NCBI RefSeq assembly: GCF_000150955.2
Contig: NC_011677.1
Span: forward strand, 124,001 to 188,000
Length of the DNA stretch: 64,000 nucleotides
Source: Phaeodactylum tricornutum CCAP 1055/1
Lineage: Eukaryota; Bacillariophyta; Bacillariophyceae; Surirellales; Neidiaceae
Direction: 5' to 3'
The translations under genes and the position numbers were made by a program. Position 1 is the first letter of the stretch, and the number at the start of each line of letters is the position of its first letter. Positions 47,724 to 57,694 of this stretch are shown here, piece by piece. Below the pieces are notes generated by a model. It was not told the origin of the DNA and did no database searches. It worked only from the letters and a program-made list of their open reading frames with translations.

Positions 47724-49160
47724 TTATTTCTTCTTGGCTGCCGCCCCAAAAAAGGCGCTCATTTTTTTCATCCCCTTGGTGTTCACCTTGGCCAGTTTTT
47801 TTGCTCCTATAGTTTGCGAAGGCGGCCCTCGTTTAGTCGAAATCGTGTTGATGTTGCCACTTGTATCTTCCGATACGGTTTGTGTGAGACGTTCGTTCCA
47901 GTCGGCCGTGGAAACGGTCGGCAGCGTCATTGTTGGTGCTCCCGAGTGGCCAGCATCCGGGTTGTTACTAGCCTGTTGGGCTACGAGTCGCCGTTTTTGC
48001 CGTTCGGTTGTCGTTTCGAGCACCGACTCGGTCACCTCTAGATGCTCGAGAAAACGGCTTTGCCAAACTGGACGGAGATACTGACATACAACCTGAATGC
48101 TCTCTTCTTTGGCTTGTATTTGTGCACTCACCGATAGAGACTGCGGTTGGAGGGTACTGACGCACGTCGGCGTGGTCGTTGCGGCGTTTTCGGGCGAGCC
48201 CGTCTGTGACAGAGGCTGGTCAAAGTGTGCGGCTGGTGGCGGCTCAAGTGAACCCGCTACTGGTGATTTGGATCTCTTCGGATCACACTCATCGCGCTGG
48301 CCTCCCAACTGGAAGGAATCGCTAAAGGCACCGCCGTTAACCGCTTCCTTAGCCAGAGCTGCGGCGGCGTTTGAGGTGGCCGTTTCGTTGACCGCTTGCT
48401 GTAACAGCACCGCCTCTACGGCTTGTTGCTTACGCGTCAACCAGACGAGTGCCTTGGCGACGGAGAATCTATAAAAGCATTCGTTCGGATCGGACGATGC
48501 GCTGTCCATAGCCAGACTCATACTGGCCAAGACATGCCGATACTGCGCCTTATCCATGACCAGGTCGCTTACGTGGGGAGGAAATGTTGTGGCCACAATC
48601 TGTTCGAGGGGTTGCCAGGATTGCGACTGAGCTGCAGAGTGGTTCCCGGAGGTCGTAGTGTTGGCAGTTGCATTGTCGTCGGTCAAACACCAAAAGAGCG
48701 GATCCACTGGAGTCGCCGTGTACAAAGATCCGTCTCCCACAACATAGTCGTCTCCAACCAAGTAGGAGCCATACCGTGTCGAAATTGACTGTAACTCCGC
48801 CACGGCAACGTGCGGATTAGTACGGTCGGTAGTGGTTTTGGTTGTAGACGCTAGGGAAGAAGTTGTAACGGTTGACGTGCCCCCGTTATTGCTACCAACA
48901 CCGTTGTTGCTGCTGGGGTAAGAAATCAGGTAGGCACGATCGTCCCCCGTAGCTGGATCGGGCAAGTGGCGTACAACAACACCTGTACGAACGCCGATCG
49001 AAGTTGACGAAAGCTCAACGTCTGCGCTGCTCCAAAGGCTGGCACTAGCAGCAGCGCGGCCGTTGCCGACGGCATCAACCTCGTTTTGTAGAGACGGAGA
49101 CCAAACTGCTACCAAGAGACGGTCATCGCCTTCCGCCAAGCTTTGGGAAGTCCGAATCAT
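47724..49160 (-). CDS. RNASEH2B: Ribonuclease H2 subunit B
   Basis: 478 residues from the ATG at 49160. The RNASEH2B pattern is present: VRHLPDPATGDDRAYLIS for the N-terminal beta domain; DGSLYTATPVDPLFWCL, the characteristic VDPLF motif; WQPLEQI; and the C-terminal helical part with FYRFSVAKALVWLTRKQQAV. A long Ser/Thr/Asn-rich disordered region separates these from the tail. The protein ends with KKMSAFFGAAAKKK, a PIP-box-like sequence that would bind PCNA. With subunits A and C it removes ribonucleotides from DNA and RNA:DNA hybrids in the nucleus. Two acidic or low-complexity insertions (SSNNGVGSNNGG; TTTTDRT region) enlarge it relative to the human protein. The start is uncertain by a few codons. 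Confidence 0.85.
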   Translation of the reverse strand: MIRTSQSLAEGDDRLLVAVWSPSLQNEVDAVGNGRAAASASLWSSADVELSSTSIGVRTGVVVRHLPDPATGDDRAYLISYPSSNNGVGSNNGGTSTVTTSSLASTTKTTTDRTNPHVAVAELQSISTRYGSYLVGDDYVVGDGSLYTATPVDPLFWCLTDDNATANTTTSGNHSAAQSQSWQPLEQIVATTFPPHVSDLVMDKAQYRHVLASMSLAMDSASSDPNECFYRFSVAKALVWLTRKQQAVEAVLLQQAVNETATSNAAAALAKEAVNGGAFSDSFQLGGQRDECDPKRSKSPVAGSLEPPPAAHFDQPLSQTGSPENAATTTPTCVSTLQPQSLSVSAQIQAKEESIQVVCQYLRPVWQSRFLEHLEVTESVLETTTERQKRRLVAQQASNNPDAGHSGAPTMTLPTVSTADWNERLTQTVSEDTSGNINTISTKRGPPSQTIGAKKLAKVNTKGMKKMSAFFGAAAKKK

Positions 49161-49863
49161 CAAATAGCTGGTATTGTGAGCTCTGCTCTGACTGTGTATA
49201 GGGGGCAGTGAGCGCCAATGGCAAAGTAGAGTGTGTTAATGTCAGACTAGAGGTCGATCGGATTGTGCGCTTCTTTTGCCCTGTCTTCGGCTTTACTATT
49301 AGATCTAGTAGGCTGTGGACGACGACTGGATAAGTGAACCCCTCGTTGCCTGTCACTTGGAGGGTTGCTTCGGCACGGATGCCGTTCATTTTTTTCGCGA
49401 ACATGATAGGGTCGACACGCGTTCCATCCAGTAAACTGGAAAAACGATTCGTCAATAAATATATCCAAGTGAGCCCGCTCAAAGTTGATAACAGTAAGCA
49501 CGTCACGCTTTCACCCCGACAGACACGAGGAGTTGCGCTAGCCGACTTGTCTATGATCATAAAATTAAGCAGTCGACTCGGAATAGGCAAAAAACACCTT
49601 GATACGAGTATGGTACTCTACAAAGAAACAAGTAGTGAACATGCTGTTTTGGAAATGTAAAATAACTGAAAAACGGTGTAGATTTGGGATAACACCATCG
49701 GAGAAATACTATTTAGAGTGGCTTGGCTGCCCACACTTTCTGGCTAGCAAAAACCTACTCTCGATCTCCCGCTGAGTAGTTAGAGTAGTTCATAAGACGA
49801 GCGCAACACATCACTACAGAGTCGCCCACAGTCGTATGTGAGGTCAACTTTCTTGGCAGCGAT
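49161..49863. other. Intergenic region, no gene seen
   Basis: 703 bp between RNASEH2B (start) and the UNR-like gene (stop), both minus. A 155-codon frame at 49123-49590 overlaps the RNASEH2B N-terminus in another phase and has no domain. It holds TGACTGTGTA at 49192, a near match to the decamer about 30 bp upstream of the RNASEH2B start. Confidence 0.45.
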
Positions 49864-52800
49864 TCAATTTGTCGATTCAAGTCCCGTCGTGTCGATGGTT
49901 CCCACCTCGGTCAATTCAACGGTGCCTCCGTCAGCATACTGACTTACTCGTGTCGTCCACCCAGGAACGAAACCGTTCGTACCATCCGGCCCTTTGGCTT
50001 GCGATGGAATGTTATGTCCAGCACGAGCTTTCTTTACGGCTAAATTCAATTTCGGCCTTTCCTTCCGTGACGTACCCAGTTTTGACTCCAAATACAGATC
50101 AGTTGTCCGGCACAGTCCGTACAATTTTCCTTCGTGAAGAATTCCTTCGACCGCTTCGTCTTCCTTCAACACGGAAAGCTTACAGCCCACGATTTGTGCT
50201 AGTTCAACCGGGTATTTGTCCTCATCTTCATTGGCGGCGTAGAAATCAGCCGTGCCTGCCGCGAAATTCAAATCCTGGAGCCGGCCCCGCATCAACGTGG
50301 CTTGGCCACTCACCAAGACTCGAACGTCACGCAAACCTTTACCGTTTTTGGATGGGACAAACGATACGAGATCCCCACGACGCGGATGCGACGACTGGTC
50401 GACTGCCAAAGACGAACCCGCGCCTTGAGCAGCCAACGCGCCCTTCTTGTACCGTAAAGTGGAAAGAAGTGGTGACGATCCGTCAGCCTTGTCCCCGCTT
50501 TCGTTAGCGACTGCCGCTCCAGCCTTTACGCCAAACATATGGAGAGGGTCTTCCAACAGCAAAATGCACCCTTGTTCGGTGACGGGTTCGGTAACTGACG
50601 GTTTTTTCCGGTCCTCGTCTATTGAATCCCATCGTCCTGGCTTGCCGCCTTCCTGAGAAACTGCCGAGCTGGCGTGCCGAATCGGCGTATTCTTAAGCGT
50701 CGTGTAGGCAGGTTGGAGCAAAATGATCCCCTTGCAGGCGTTGGGATCAGGCTTACTCGAAATCGTTTCCTTGGGTAAAACTGTAACGTTCAAAGCGACA
50801 CGCTTACCGTTTTTTTCTGTCCCGATATCAAATTTGACTTCGTCGCCTTTGCGGATCAATGCTTTCTTCTTATTGGCCGGAGCCGTAGATTCAGTCTCCG
50901 GGCTGGCACCGAGGACGCTCGAGAGATTGAAGAAGAGAATCTCTCGCTTCGCCGCGTTATCATCCAACACAGAAATGAAACCAAATTGTCGGGCAGGAAC
51001 GACTTCGTGCACGACACCAAGCCCTGTAGCCTCAGTCACCGATATTTCTGAAATATGTCGTTCCACTACACGGATATTTTCGAGCACACACTGCCCGGTC
51101 CTTCGAGATTGAACCACGTCAAGCGTGACCCGGTCATCCAGAGACGGAGGAAGATCATCCCTTAGCTCTAAAGACAGACTACTTTTATCGAAGCGTAAAC
51201 TCTTGAATGCTTTTGGAGCCCCCTTCGTTCTACCTTTGACCGGTGGTAGACCCGGCTTTGTATTCCCCTTTCCACTTTCGTCAGCGCCGTCCGTATCGAG
51301 CTCTTTCACATCCTTTTTCTCGTCGGCATAGGAAGGCGTCTCTTCGTTTGCCTTGGTTGGTTCAGCGATCACTTTGCTTATACAGACTCGACCTTCGTAA
51401 CTGGGTTCGCCGGACTGTTTAATGTGTGTCAAATTCAGTGCTCCTTTTGCCTTTTGCTCGATCAGTTCAAGCAAAACCTCATCTTCCTTTACGCTCTGAA
51501 TATCACGGAATACGATCGGTGTTTCTATGTCGCTGGCTAGATATTCATCGATTAATTTGGCCACCATCGGATGACGTTCGTCCGTTGTCATGGGGTTAAC
51601 GGCTTCCTCGAGGTCCACAGCACCAGCATACGGTTGCTTCATGTCTTCCTTGCTGATGACGCCTTCTGCATCCATGGTGAGAACTTTTTTGAGCACCACG
51701 GTGTTCGGTGGCAGAAGCAAAACTCGCTGCGCTTTCATGTTCTCCCGTTCGTGGGGCTGCGACGATTGGCGGCTACGGTGATGTCTCGACGTAGCGTGCG
51801 AATTGATGTTTCCGTGTATTGAAAGATCAAAATGAACCTCGACCCCTGGTTCGAGCCGTAACGGACTCCCGTGTTCATCTATTTCCGATAGTCCCATATT
51901 CCGTCGTAGATCAACTTGAAGCTCGTCCGGCAGCATCTGGTAAAGCTTAAAGTGCACATCCACCGGGCGCTCGGCAAAGTGGATGAACCCGTATCCTTCC
52001 TTCACTGCGTTCACGACGCCCTCCGCTCGCATGGCCAGTGACATGTTAATGAGACGGACCGCACGCTTGGGATCGATATCGGCAGATTCGTTGTCCAAAT
52101 ATTCGTCGGAAGTGGCACTTCCGATATTCAAAGGATGATCGGATGGTGTCAGAAATTGTGTCGGTGCCGCATGACAGGCGCCTTCGTCCACAAAGTCTCG
52201 CCATACGTCGAACAGTAACGTGTCACCGATCGAGATCCAAACCCCCACATCAGCCCCAGAGTGGAAGGAATAAGTTCCCCCGGGAGACTCATGCGAAGTC
52301 AAGTAGACCTCCTGGATCACCCGTTCGTTTCCTTCCTCGTCCACGTCATGGATCGGTTGTGCGAGACGTACACGGCCGCGCTGTTCCAAAGAGTGGCCTG
52401 AATCGACCGGTTGCGGACACATGGTCACTACACCAGTCATTCCAGTAGCCAGCACATCGTGAAACTTGACACTCCCTCGCGGCTGCGCCTTGACCTTGCG
52501 AGCACTAATACGTCGCTGCGAGGGTCTATTCGATCCTTCGCGGTCGTCCTGCACCACGAGAAACTTCATCTCTTGTCCCTCTTTGAGGACAAAGTCTTCG
52601 TCGTCGGCTCCATCGCCGTCTTCATCATCGGACAAATGTATACTGGAATAGTGGAAGTATACCTGTTCGCGACGTTTGTTACTCTTTAGGAATCCGTAAT
52701 CTCCTTTCAGAGACGTGACGACGCCGTGCTCTTCCGTGGCTTCGTCCAACATGCGTTTTTCCGCTTCTTGTCCTGCTCGTTCCTTTTCCGACAAGATCAG

Positions 52801-53781
52801 CGTAATGTTGCGAGCAAATTGGTCCTTGGTCCGCCGATCCGTGACCATGGAGAACTCCACCAAATCTCCTCGTGACAATCGAGTGGACCGGCGCGTATTG
52901 CGGACGTCGCCACTGTTGGCGGAGGATTCGACGGCGCCGGGTGTTTGTCCGTAGTCGTCTAGCGTAAAGCGCAACAAGGGGCCTTCGGCTTTGGCCGTGA
53001 TCGCCTCGACTGGGGCCGGTTCCGCCGGTTCCACCGATTCATTTTCCACCGAAGCCGTTCGCTCCGGTGGAACGAGCACCCGAATAGTACCATCCGTGCT
53101 GACGGCACTGGATTTGCCGCTGTTGCGGTTGTGGTGGCGGTCCCCGGCTCGATCGGTGCGCACGGGACGTTCCACAATCCCGGTAAAGCGCTGTCCGGGA
53201 GTGTCTTCCGTTTCCCACACCACTGTACCGGGCTCCAAGACGCACACGTCCAAGGCGGCCAGCTTGTCGGCATCCCGGGCGGACGAACCCACCCGAAACT
53301 GGACTTCCGTGTCGATTTGCAAATCATCCGGATGCGCGGTAGCGTCGTGGAGTGCCGAATAGTGAAAAAAGATTTCTTCCGGTCGTTCGGCACAACGAAT
53401 GAATCCAAAATTGTCCCGGAGTGAGCAAATGACGCCTTGTTCCAGAGGGAGTCGTGAATGATCGGGTCCGCGGTGGGTTGTGCGGCGGTTGCCCCGTTCG
53501 GATCGGTGTTGCGAGGGGCCTCCGGAGTTGTAACGATTGCCGTTGCCGTCCGCGCGTCCTCCACGGGTTCCCCGCACTGGTTGTTGTTGTTGTTGTTGTT
53601 GTTGTTCGGCTTGAATGTCGAGTAGACTGGGAAGTGGTGATGGTTGTGGTGGTGGTGTCCGACTCGTGGAAGAAGCGTGGGTGGGGACTACCGCAGGTGT
53701 GGGGTTGCGAGGGTTGGAGAGCGCCGCTGCACGCCGCCGGTCCTGAAAGATCCGTCCCATATCGCGTGGTGCATCCGTCAT
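49864..53781 (-). CDS. UNR/CSDE1-like multi-cold-shock-domain protein
   Basis: 1305 residues from the ATG at 53781 (MTDAPRDMGRIFQDRRRAAA). Residues 20-112 are Pro/Ser/Arg-rich with eight consecutive Gln, then RGG-like sequence. Cold-shock domains follow at about 115-185 (GVICSLRDNFGFIRC, IFFHYS), 352-440 (GVVTSLKGDYGFLKS, VYFHYS), 588-660 (GVVNAVKEGYGFIHFAERP) and 920-1000 (GVVHEVVPARQFGFISV). A divergent RNP1-less unit lies near 1070. Intervening pseudo-CSD segments (GMTGVVTM, LLFDVW) match the alternating layout of UNR. Such proteins bind single-stranded RNA and control translation and mRNA stability in the cytoplasm. Codons upstream to 54018 are open but low in quality. Confidence 0.85.
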   Translation of the reverse strand: MTDAPRDMGRIFQDRRRAAALSNPRNPTPAVVPTHASSTSRTPPPQPSPLPSLLDIQAEQQQQQQQQPVRGTRGGRADGNGNRYNSGGPSQHRSERGNRRTTHRGPDHSRLPLEQGVICSLRDNFGFIRCAERPEEIFFHYSALHDATAHPDDLQIDTEVQFRVGSSARDADKLAALDVCVLEPGTVVWETEDTPGQRFTGIVERPVRTDRAGDRHHNRNSGKSSAVSTDGTIRVLVPPERTASVENESVEPAEPAPVEAITAKAEGPLLRFTLDDYGQTPGAVESSANSGDVRNTRRSTRLSRGDLVEFSMVTDRRTKDQFARNITLILSEKERAGQEAEKRMLDEATEEHGVVTSLKGDYGFLKSNKRREQVYFHYSSIHLSDDEDGDGADDEDFVLKEGQEMKFLVVQDDREGSNRPSQRRISARKVKAQPRGSVKFHDVLATGMTGVVTMCPQPVDSGHSLEQRGRVRLAQPIHDVDEEGNERVIQEVYLTSHESPGGTYSFHSGADVGVWISIGDTLLFDVWRDFVDEGACHAAPTQFLTPSDHPLNIGSATSDEYLDNESADIDPKRAVRLINMSLAMRAEGVVNAVKEGYGFIHFAERPVDVHFKLYQMLPDELQVDLRRNMGLSEIDEHGSPLRLEPGVEVHFDLSIHGNINSHATSRHHRSRQSSQPHERENMKAQRVLLLPPNTVVLKKVLTMDAEGVISKEDMKQPYAGAVDLEEAVNPMTTDERHPMVAKLIDEYLASDIETPIVFRDIQSVKEDEVLLELIEQKAKGALNLTHIKQSGEPSYEGRVCISKVIAEPTKANEETPSYADEKKDVKELDTDGADESGKGNTKPGLPPVKGRTKGAPKAFKSLRFDKSSLSLELRDDLPPSLDDRVTLDVVQSRRTGQCVLENIRVVERHISEISVTEATGLGVVHEVVPARQFGFISVLDDNAAKREILFFNLSSVLGASPETESTAPANKKKALIRKGDEVKFDIGTEKNGKRVALNVTVLPKETISSKPDPNACKGIILLQPAYTTLKNTPIRHASSAVSQEGGKPGRWDSIDEDRKKPSVTEPVTEQGCILLLEDPLHMFGVKAGAAVANESGDKADGSSPLLSTLRYKKGALAAQGAGSSLAVDQSSHPRRGDLVSFVPSKNGKGLRDVRVLVSGQATLMRGRLQDLNFAAGTADFYAANEDEDKYPVELAQIVGCKLSVLKEDEAVEGILHEGKLYGLCRTTDLYLESKLGTSRKERPKLNLAVKKARAGHNIPSQAKGPDGTNGFVPGWTTRVSQYADGGTVELTEVGTIDTTGLESTN
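53581..53603. repeat. (TTG)n microsatellite encoding poly-Gln
   Basis: Seven to eight TTG units read on the minus strand as CAA codons, producing the Gln run near residue 60 of the UNR-like protein. Confidence 0.9.
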
Positions 53782-53874
53782 ACCGTCGAGTCTGAAGAAG
53801 AGTGTGTACCAGAGAAAAGGGACTTTGCGATTAAAGTCACACACCAATTTTACAAACGCACTGTATGTGTGTTT

Positions 53875-53903
53875 TGTTGTTGTTGTTGGTGGTGTTGTTG
53901 TTG
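53875..53903. repeat. Imperfect TTG tract
   Basis: TTG/GTG units about 100 bp upstream of the UNR-like start codon, probably in its leader. Confidence 0.7.
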
Positions 53904-54035
53904 CACGAAGACAAACGCCGTACGGTTCCGGAACAGTTTTCGCACACACAAACTCGAGAACGAAAAGATGGGATTGACAAACTACACACTCTACACAAAC
54001 CAAACCTCCGACGCACAACGATCAAAGTAGACTGT

Positions 54036-54045
54036 CTCACTGTCA
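54036..54045 (+). promoter_or_regulatory. CTCACTGTCA decamer
   Basis: 255 bp upstream of the UNR-like start, opposite orientation. First of three identical copies in this divergent region. Confidence 0.45.
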
Positions 54046-54137
54046 GTTAAATAGAGACGAGCACAGGGATTGTTGCGACGGGTACTGGACTTTGTAGGTA
54101 GTTTTGTTGTGAGAGAGGTAGTAGGTGTTGTGGTGCT

Positions 54138-54147
54138 CTCACTGTCA
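54138..54147 (+). promoter_or_regulatory. CTCACTGTCA decamer
   Basis: Second identical copy, 102 bp after the first. Confidence 0.45.
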
Positions 54148-54550
54148 ATGGTCCTCTCCCCACACGGTCCCAAGGCGGCGTGCCGCCATCTGCCTTCGCG
54201 TTTTCGTGCGGGGGGAGAAAAACGACGAGATATTCCGGACGAAACACAGACGCCCTCCAGACCGGTGCGCGAAACCCGGAACAATACTTCCACCACTGTT
54301 TCTCTCGTACCGCCGGACTGACAAATCACATACCTAATTGCAACGGGACTCCGCAAGACACCGCACCTTACCGGCGTTTCAGTCTGTGATCCCGGCCTTA
54401 GCGTGCCAAGAATTGCGGGGTCCGCGTGGCGTTCTTCTCGGTGCCGCCAACGCTCAAGAGCGACACTACCTATACACATATCAGCCAATCACCGACGTTC
54501 CTGTCCACCACGGGGGGGTCCTCCCACACAAGGATTATCCTCAACGGCTT

Positions 54551-54560
54551 CTCACTGTCA
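54551..54560 (+). promoter_or_regulatory. CTCACTGTCA decamer
   Basis: Third identical copy, about 260 bp upstream of the membrane-protein gene at 54813 and in its orientation. Confidence 0.5.
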
Positions 54561-54812
54561 CTCCGGTTCCGATCACTCACCCCAACAAGTGACGGAGCAA
54601 TTACACATGCCCCAGCGCGAGACGAGATCTCCAATACTCTCGTCCATTATCCACTATTCCAGTTGTGTTAGTTTGTTAGTTTTGTTTCCTTGGGTAGTTA
54701 AAGTCAGTTGTGCGTGTTTGTTGCACGAGACAACGACGATAAAGCAACGACAATAACGAGAGACTGATTTCCGCGACGGAAACTCTAGAATTCCGGTAGG
54801 AAACAGAGGACA

Positions 54813-56023
54813 ATGGACTGCGGAGTAGCTCGGCAGCGCCAGGGTCGGGCTGCCGCGGTGCGTCGAAGACGACCCCGTCCCCGCGAGTCCCCCACACCAC
54901 TCCCGTTCTCCCTTGGGACGATTGCCGTTTGGGGAGGATTGTTGTGGACGACGACAAAGACCACCCGCGCCACCGATGTCCCCACGGGATCCCTGACGGT
55001 ACAGTCCATTTGCAATCGACAAATCGTTAAGGTCACACGAGTCGTGCTCACCTGTGACAGTCCCTCATCCTATGAACGAGACAGCAAGACGTACCAAAAT
55101 TCTACCGTTTGTCGGACTGGAGACCAGGCAAATCTGTGGATCCAGTGTACGTATGTTTGTGTGGAGTTGTGTGCATGTGTGTATGCTGGGGTGTGATGGA
55201 TGGATGGATATATTTGTATGCATGTGAGTCTGACATTACCGACCTTTTTTTGGTTTTACAAACTCTAGTTGTCGTTACCGACACCTTCCAGGGAGAAGCC
55301 GTCCTAATTTCCGTCAACTCCGGTCTCTACGATCGCTACAATGACGTCGTGTCGAGCGCGGACATTTGTTCGCTCGGGACCGTCACCTCCTTGGCGAACG
55401 CGACCAACAGTACCGCGACCTGTCCGCAGCCGGGATATTACCAATTACAAACATACTACACCGTTCCGCAAACACGGGACTACACTTTCCTCTACACTCC
55501 CGACGTCCAATTCTTTTTCGACGACGACCAGGGACGTAGGCTCGGCTGTGTCACCACCGGGACCATGGCTTTGTACCAACGAGCCGATTCCAAAGCACAA
55601 CAAGGATTAGTGGCCTTGGGAGTCTCGATTGTCGTATTTCTGCTCCTCTTTGGAGTACTCCTGTATTTTAGCTACCGGCGGAAGAAGCGAATACAATTTT
55701 TGGCGGAGCAAAAAACTTTGCAGCGCTACCAGTACTTTCGAACCCTGCCCAACGGGCAAGTCGTACCGATGCAAGGCGGCTTCTGCGCGGGTCCATCGAG
55801 TGGGCCGTCAGCGTCGGTATCCTTGCCCCCTCCCACACCCTTGTCCACTTTTCATTCGCATCCCAACGCCACGCTCTGTCGTGGAAATCCACTAACACCG
55901 GTTCCCAGTTCCGACGTCTCGGCGCACGGAATCTCCTCCCGCACAGCATTGGCGCTTGAGGCCTTGAATATTTCCAATCCGAGTTACAACGAGCCGCAAA
56001 TCCCAACGCGGCCACTTTTATAA
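54813..56023 (+). CDS. Single-pass membrane protein with glycosylated ectodomain
   Basis: Exons 54813-55146 and 55269-56023 (GTACGT...CTAG intron of 122 bp, very GT-rich) give 362 residues. A basic N-terminus (RRRRPRPRES) precedes a hydrophobic signal-anchor (LGTIAVWGGLLW). The ectodomain to about residue 240 has several Cys and N-glycosylation sequons (NST, NAT, NST). After it comes a strong membrane span, VALGVSIVVFLLLFGVLLYF, followed by SYRRKKR, so the tail of about 100 residues is cytosolic and Pro/Ser-rich. A FLYTPDVQFFFDDD segment precedes the span. I do not recognise a family; it resembles cell-surface or endomembrane proteins common in diatoms. It is convergent with the VMA22-like gene, 103 bp apart. 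Confidence 0.75.
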
Positions 56024-56126
56024 TGCGACGAACAAAGATCTTGCGGAATGTGCACATAAGCTAGGTTTTGCGCCATTACTGTAAGTGTCCCGAATCTACT
56101 TGCTGAAGGCACACAAAACTCGTCCA

Positions 56127-56810
56127 TTATTTCGAATGATTAATGTGTGCTCGTAACGCCACGCAAAGGTTGGCGGCTTGGATATATGCCTGTAGAGCCT
56201 TGACGGCCTCTGCTTGCACCAACTTGAGCTCACGAGGTGGAAACGCACCAAACAAAGCCAGCGGGTCAGTTTCCATTAACTGTTGTTCCTCGTCCCGAAT
56301 GTCGTCCTCGTATTCCTCGGTCCATTCCTTTGCATCCGTTTTCCTTGTCGAAGGTGGTGTCTCTTCCCTTCCTGTTTTGCGCCTTCGAAGGCCCAACTCG
56401 TTTGGTTCGGACGTATCGGCTGTTTCTTGTTTCATAGTTTTTCTGTTTCCTTTTTCTTGCTCATGCTCTTGTACTTTGTCAATCAAAGTGAAGCAATCCA
56501 GCATTCTGAGGCGACGGCTGCTGGACGTCTCCGCCGATTCGGTCTCGCGTGATGGAGATGACTCCTCTTGCAGATTTGGCGCATCGGCTTCGCCTGACTT
56601 CTGGATTCGAAGCGCAACTCGCGAGCGCAATTCTTGGCGAAGATTGATTGCGCTGAAGCGGTCGGCATTGGAAATTGAACCGCTTTGTCCCCCACGGTTG
56701 TGACGGGCCTTATACAAGTTCCAAGTAGCCTGTTTCAGCGAGGCATTCCCAGCGTCGTGAGCGGCCTCGTACGCCTCCAGTAGAGATAGTACCTGAACCC
56801 GGGCACTCAT
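56127..56810 (-). CDS. VMA22/CCDC115-like V-ATPase assembly factor
   Basis: 227 residues in one exon. The N-terminal part is helical (MSARVQVLSLLEAYEAAHDA) with WNLYKARHNRGG, matching the conserved KAR-x-R segment of the family. A charged, disordered middle follows. The C-terminus DPLALFGAFPPRELKLVQAE, VKALQAYIQAANLCVAL is the characteristic DPLxxFG-x-PPxxL-xxAQ helix pair of CCDC115 and yeast Vma22. Those proteins work in the ER to help assemble the V0 sector of the vacuolar proton pump. No signal or membrane segment is seen, as expected for a cytosolic or ER-peripheral factor. The decamer lies immediately upstream of the ATG, on the coding strand. Confidence 0.72.
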   Translation of the reverse strand: MSARVQVLSLLEAYEAAHDAGNASLKQATWNLYKARHNRGGQSGSISNADRFSAINLRQELRSRVALRIQKSGEADAPNLQEESSPSRETESAETSSSRRLRMLDCFTLIDKVQEHEQEKGNRKTMKQETADTSEPNELGLRRRKTGREETPPSTRKTDAKEWTEEYEDDIRDEEQQLMETDPLALFGAFPPRELKLVQAEAVKALQAYIQAANLCVALRAHINHSK

Positions 56811-56820
56811 TGACTGTGAA
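56811..56820 (-). promoter_or_regulatory. TTCACAGTCA decamer abutting a start codon
   Basis: On the minus strand, TTCACAGTCA is directly followed by the ATG of the VMA22-like gene. If it is a core promoter element, the 5' UTR would be near zero; it may instead act in the leader. Confidence 0.5.
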
Positions 56821-57304
56821 GAAGAAAGCGCTTTGGAACTTGAGTCTACAGAGACTATCAGAAGGTTGGACTTGTGTTTTCCTCTAGTCTAGCGGCCCCG
56901 TCGATGTATCACCATCTCGTATGTTTTCATTACAATTTCACAGAAGGGAACGTGGATAACACAAGTCGTTTCCGTTCGCGAACAATGTTAGTCCAGAATG
57001 TATGTCCGGAACGTATCTATGTAGAGTCGTAGAGACAGTCGCAGTTAACGGGCAAGTACCTGAAACTTTGAATTTGAAGCACGAGAAAGGCGTTACAGTT
57101 TTCAAAACCACGTGACGCAAATACTGACGTCAGCAGTCGTCATGCAACGTACGCACCTTTCAACATCACGGCCTTCGCACTGCGTTTGGAACACGGATAG
57201 GACCGCAGATGTTGCACAATCGATCTTGAGACCTTGCCAAAATCAGACTTCTCGACTGCGATAAGCCCAATTGGCGATCATTACAGCAATATAGAAATAG
57301 TGAG
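56821..57304. other. Divergent intergenic region, no gene seen
   Basis: 484 bp between the VMA22-like gene (minus) and a small plastid-targeted gene (plus). No domain-bearing frame. Confidence 0.45.
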
Positions 57305-57694
57305 ATGAAGAGTGTTTTTGTTCTCGTTGCATTGTGCGCATCAGTGGCTGCCTTTCAGCCGGCGACAAAGGCGTTCTCCAAGCCTGCTTTCGCTATGCGA
57401 ATGAAAGATGCTGGCGCAGATGCTCCGTTGGACTGGACTCCGAGCACGGTGAACGCCGCCAAGGGTACTCCTGCCACTCCCACGGTATCGGGTTCAGTAT
57501 GGAGACTCGAATGCGGATGCACCCCTAGAGTACGTGTCGCTAGCGCTATGCTTGCTTTGGTGTGAACCTGTGTCTGTCCGTCTTCCGAAAACTCTTTGGT
57601 TCTAACACGGATGACTGCTCCTCGTTTCCTTTCATCACAGCTGGACGCCAAGCAGGGGTATACCCGTCGCCGTCTAAAAAGGGAGATTGATTGA
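57305..57694 (+). CDS. Small plastid-targeted protein, unknown
   Basis: Exons 57305-57529 and 57641-57694 (GTACGT...ACAG, 111 bp) give 92 residues. MKSVFVLVALCASVAA is a clean signal peptide, with Phe right after the cleavage site (AAFQPATKAF), so plastid import is strongly suggested. The mature part begins around AMRMKDAGADAPLDWTPST and ends with a basic tail, KQGYTRRRLKREID. The PLDWTP string recurs in the next gene at 58531. Splice sites were chosen by phase and by a GTACGT donor. One weak point is that the exon 1 end (LECGCTPR) looks less conserved than what would follow in another frame (SMETRMRMHP), so the exact junction is uncertain. Confidence 0.55.

Larger units (their letters stand above)
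53782..54812. other. Divergent region with three decamers and a TTG tract
   Basis: 1031 bp between the UNR-like gene (minus) and a membrane-protein gene (plus). CTCACTGTCA occurs at 54036, 54138 and 54551. An imperfect TTG tract at 53875-53903 lies in the presumed UNR 5' leader. No gene seen. Confidence 0.55.

Noticed and set aside
49123-49590. 155-codon minus-strand frame overlapping the RNASEH2B start
   Set aside because: Different phase from RNASEH2B, no domain; considered as an upstream exon but no junction restores the family N-terminus.
53782-54018. N-terminal extension of the UNR-like frame
   Set aside because: The extension is Cys/Val/Thr-rich low-quality sequence containing the TTG tract; the ATG at 53781 has the better protein start.
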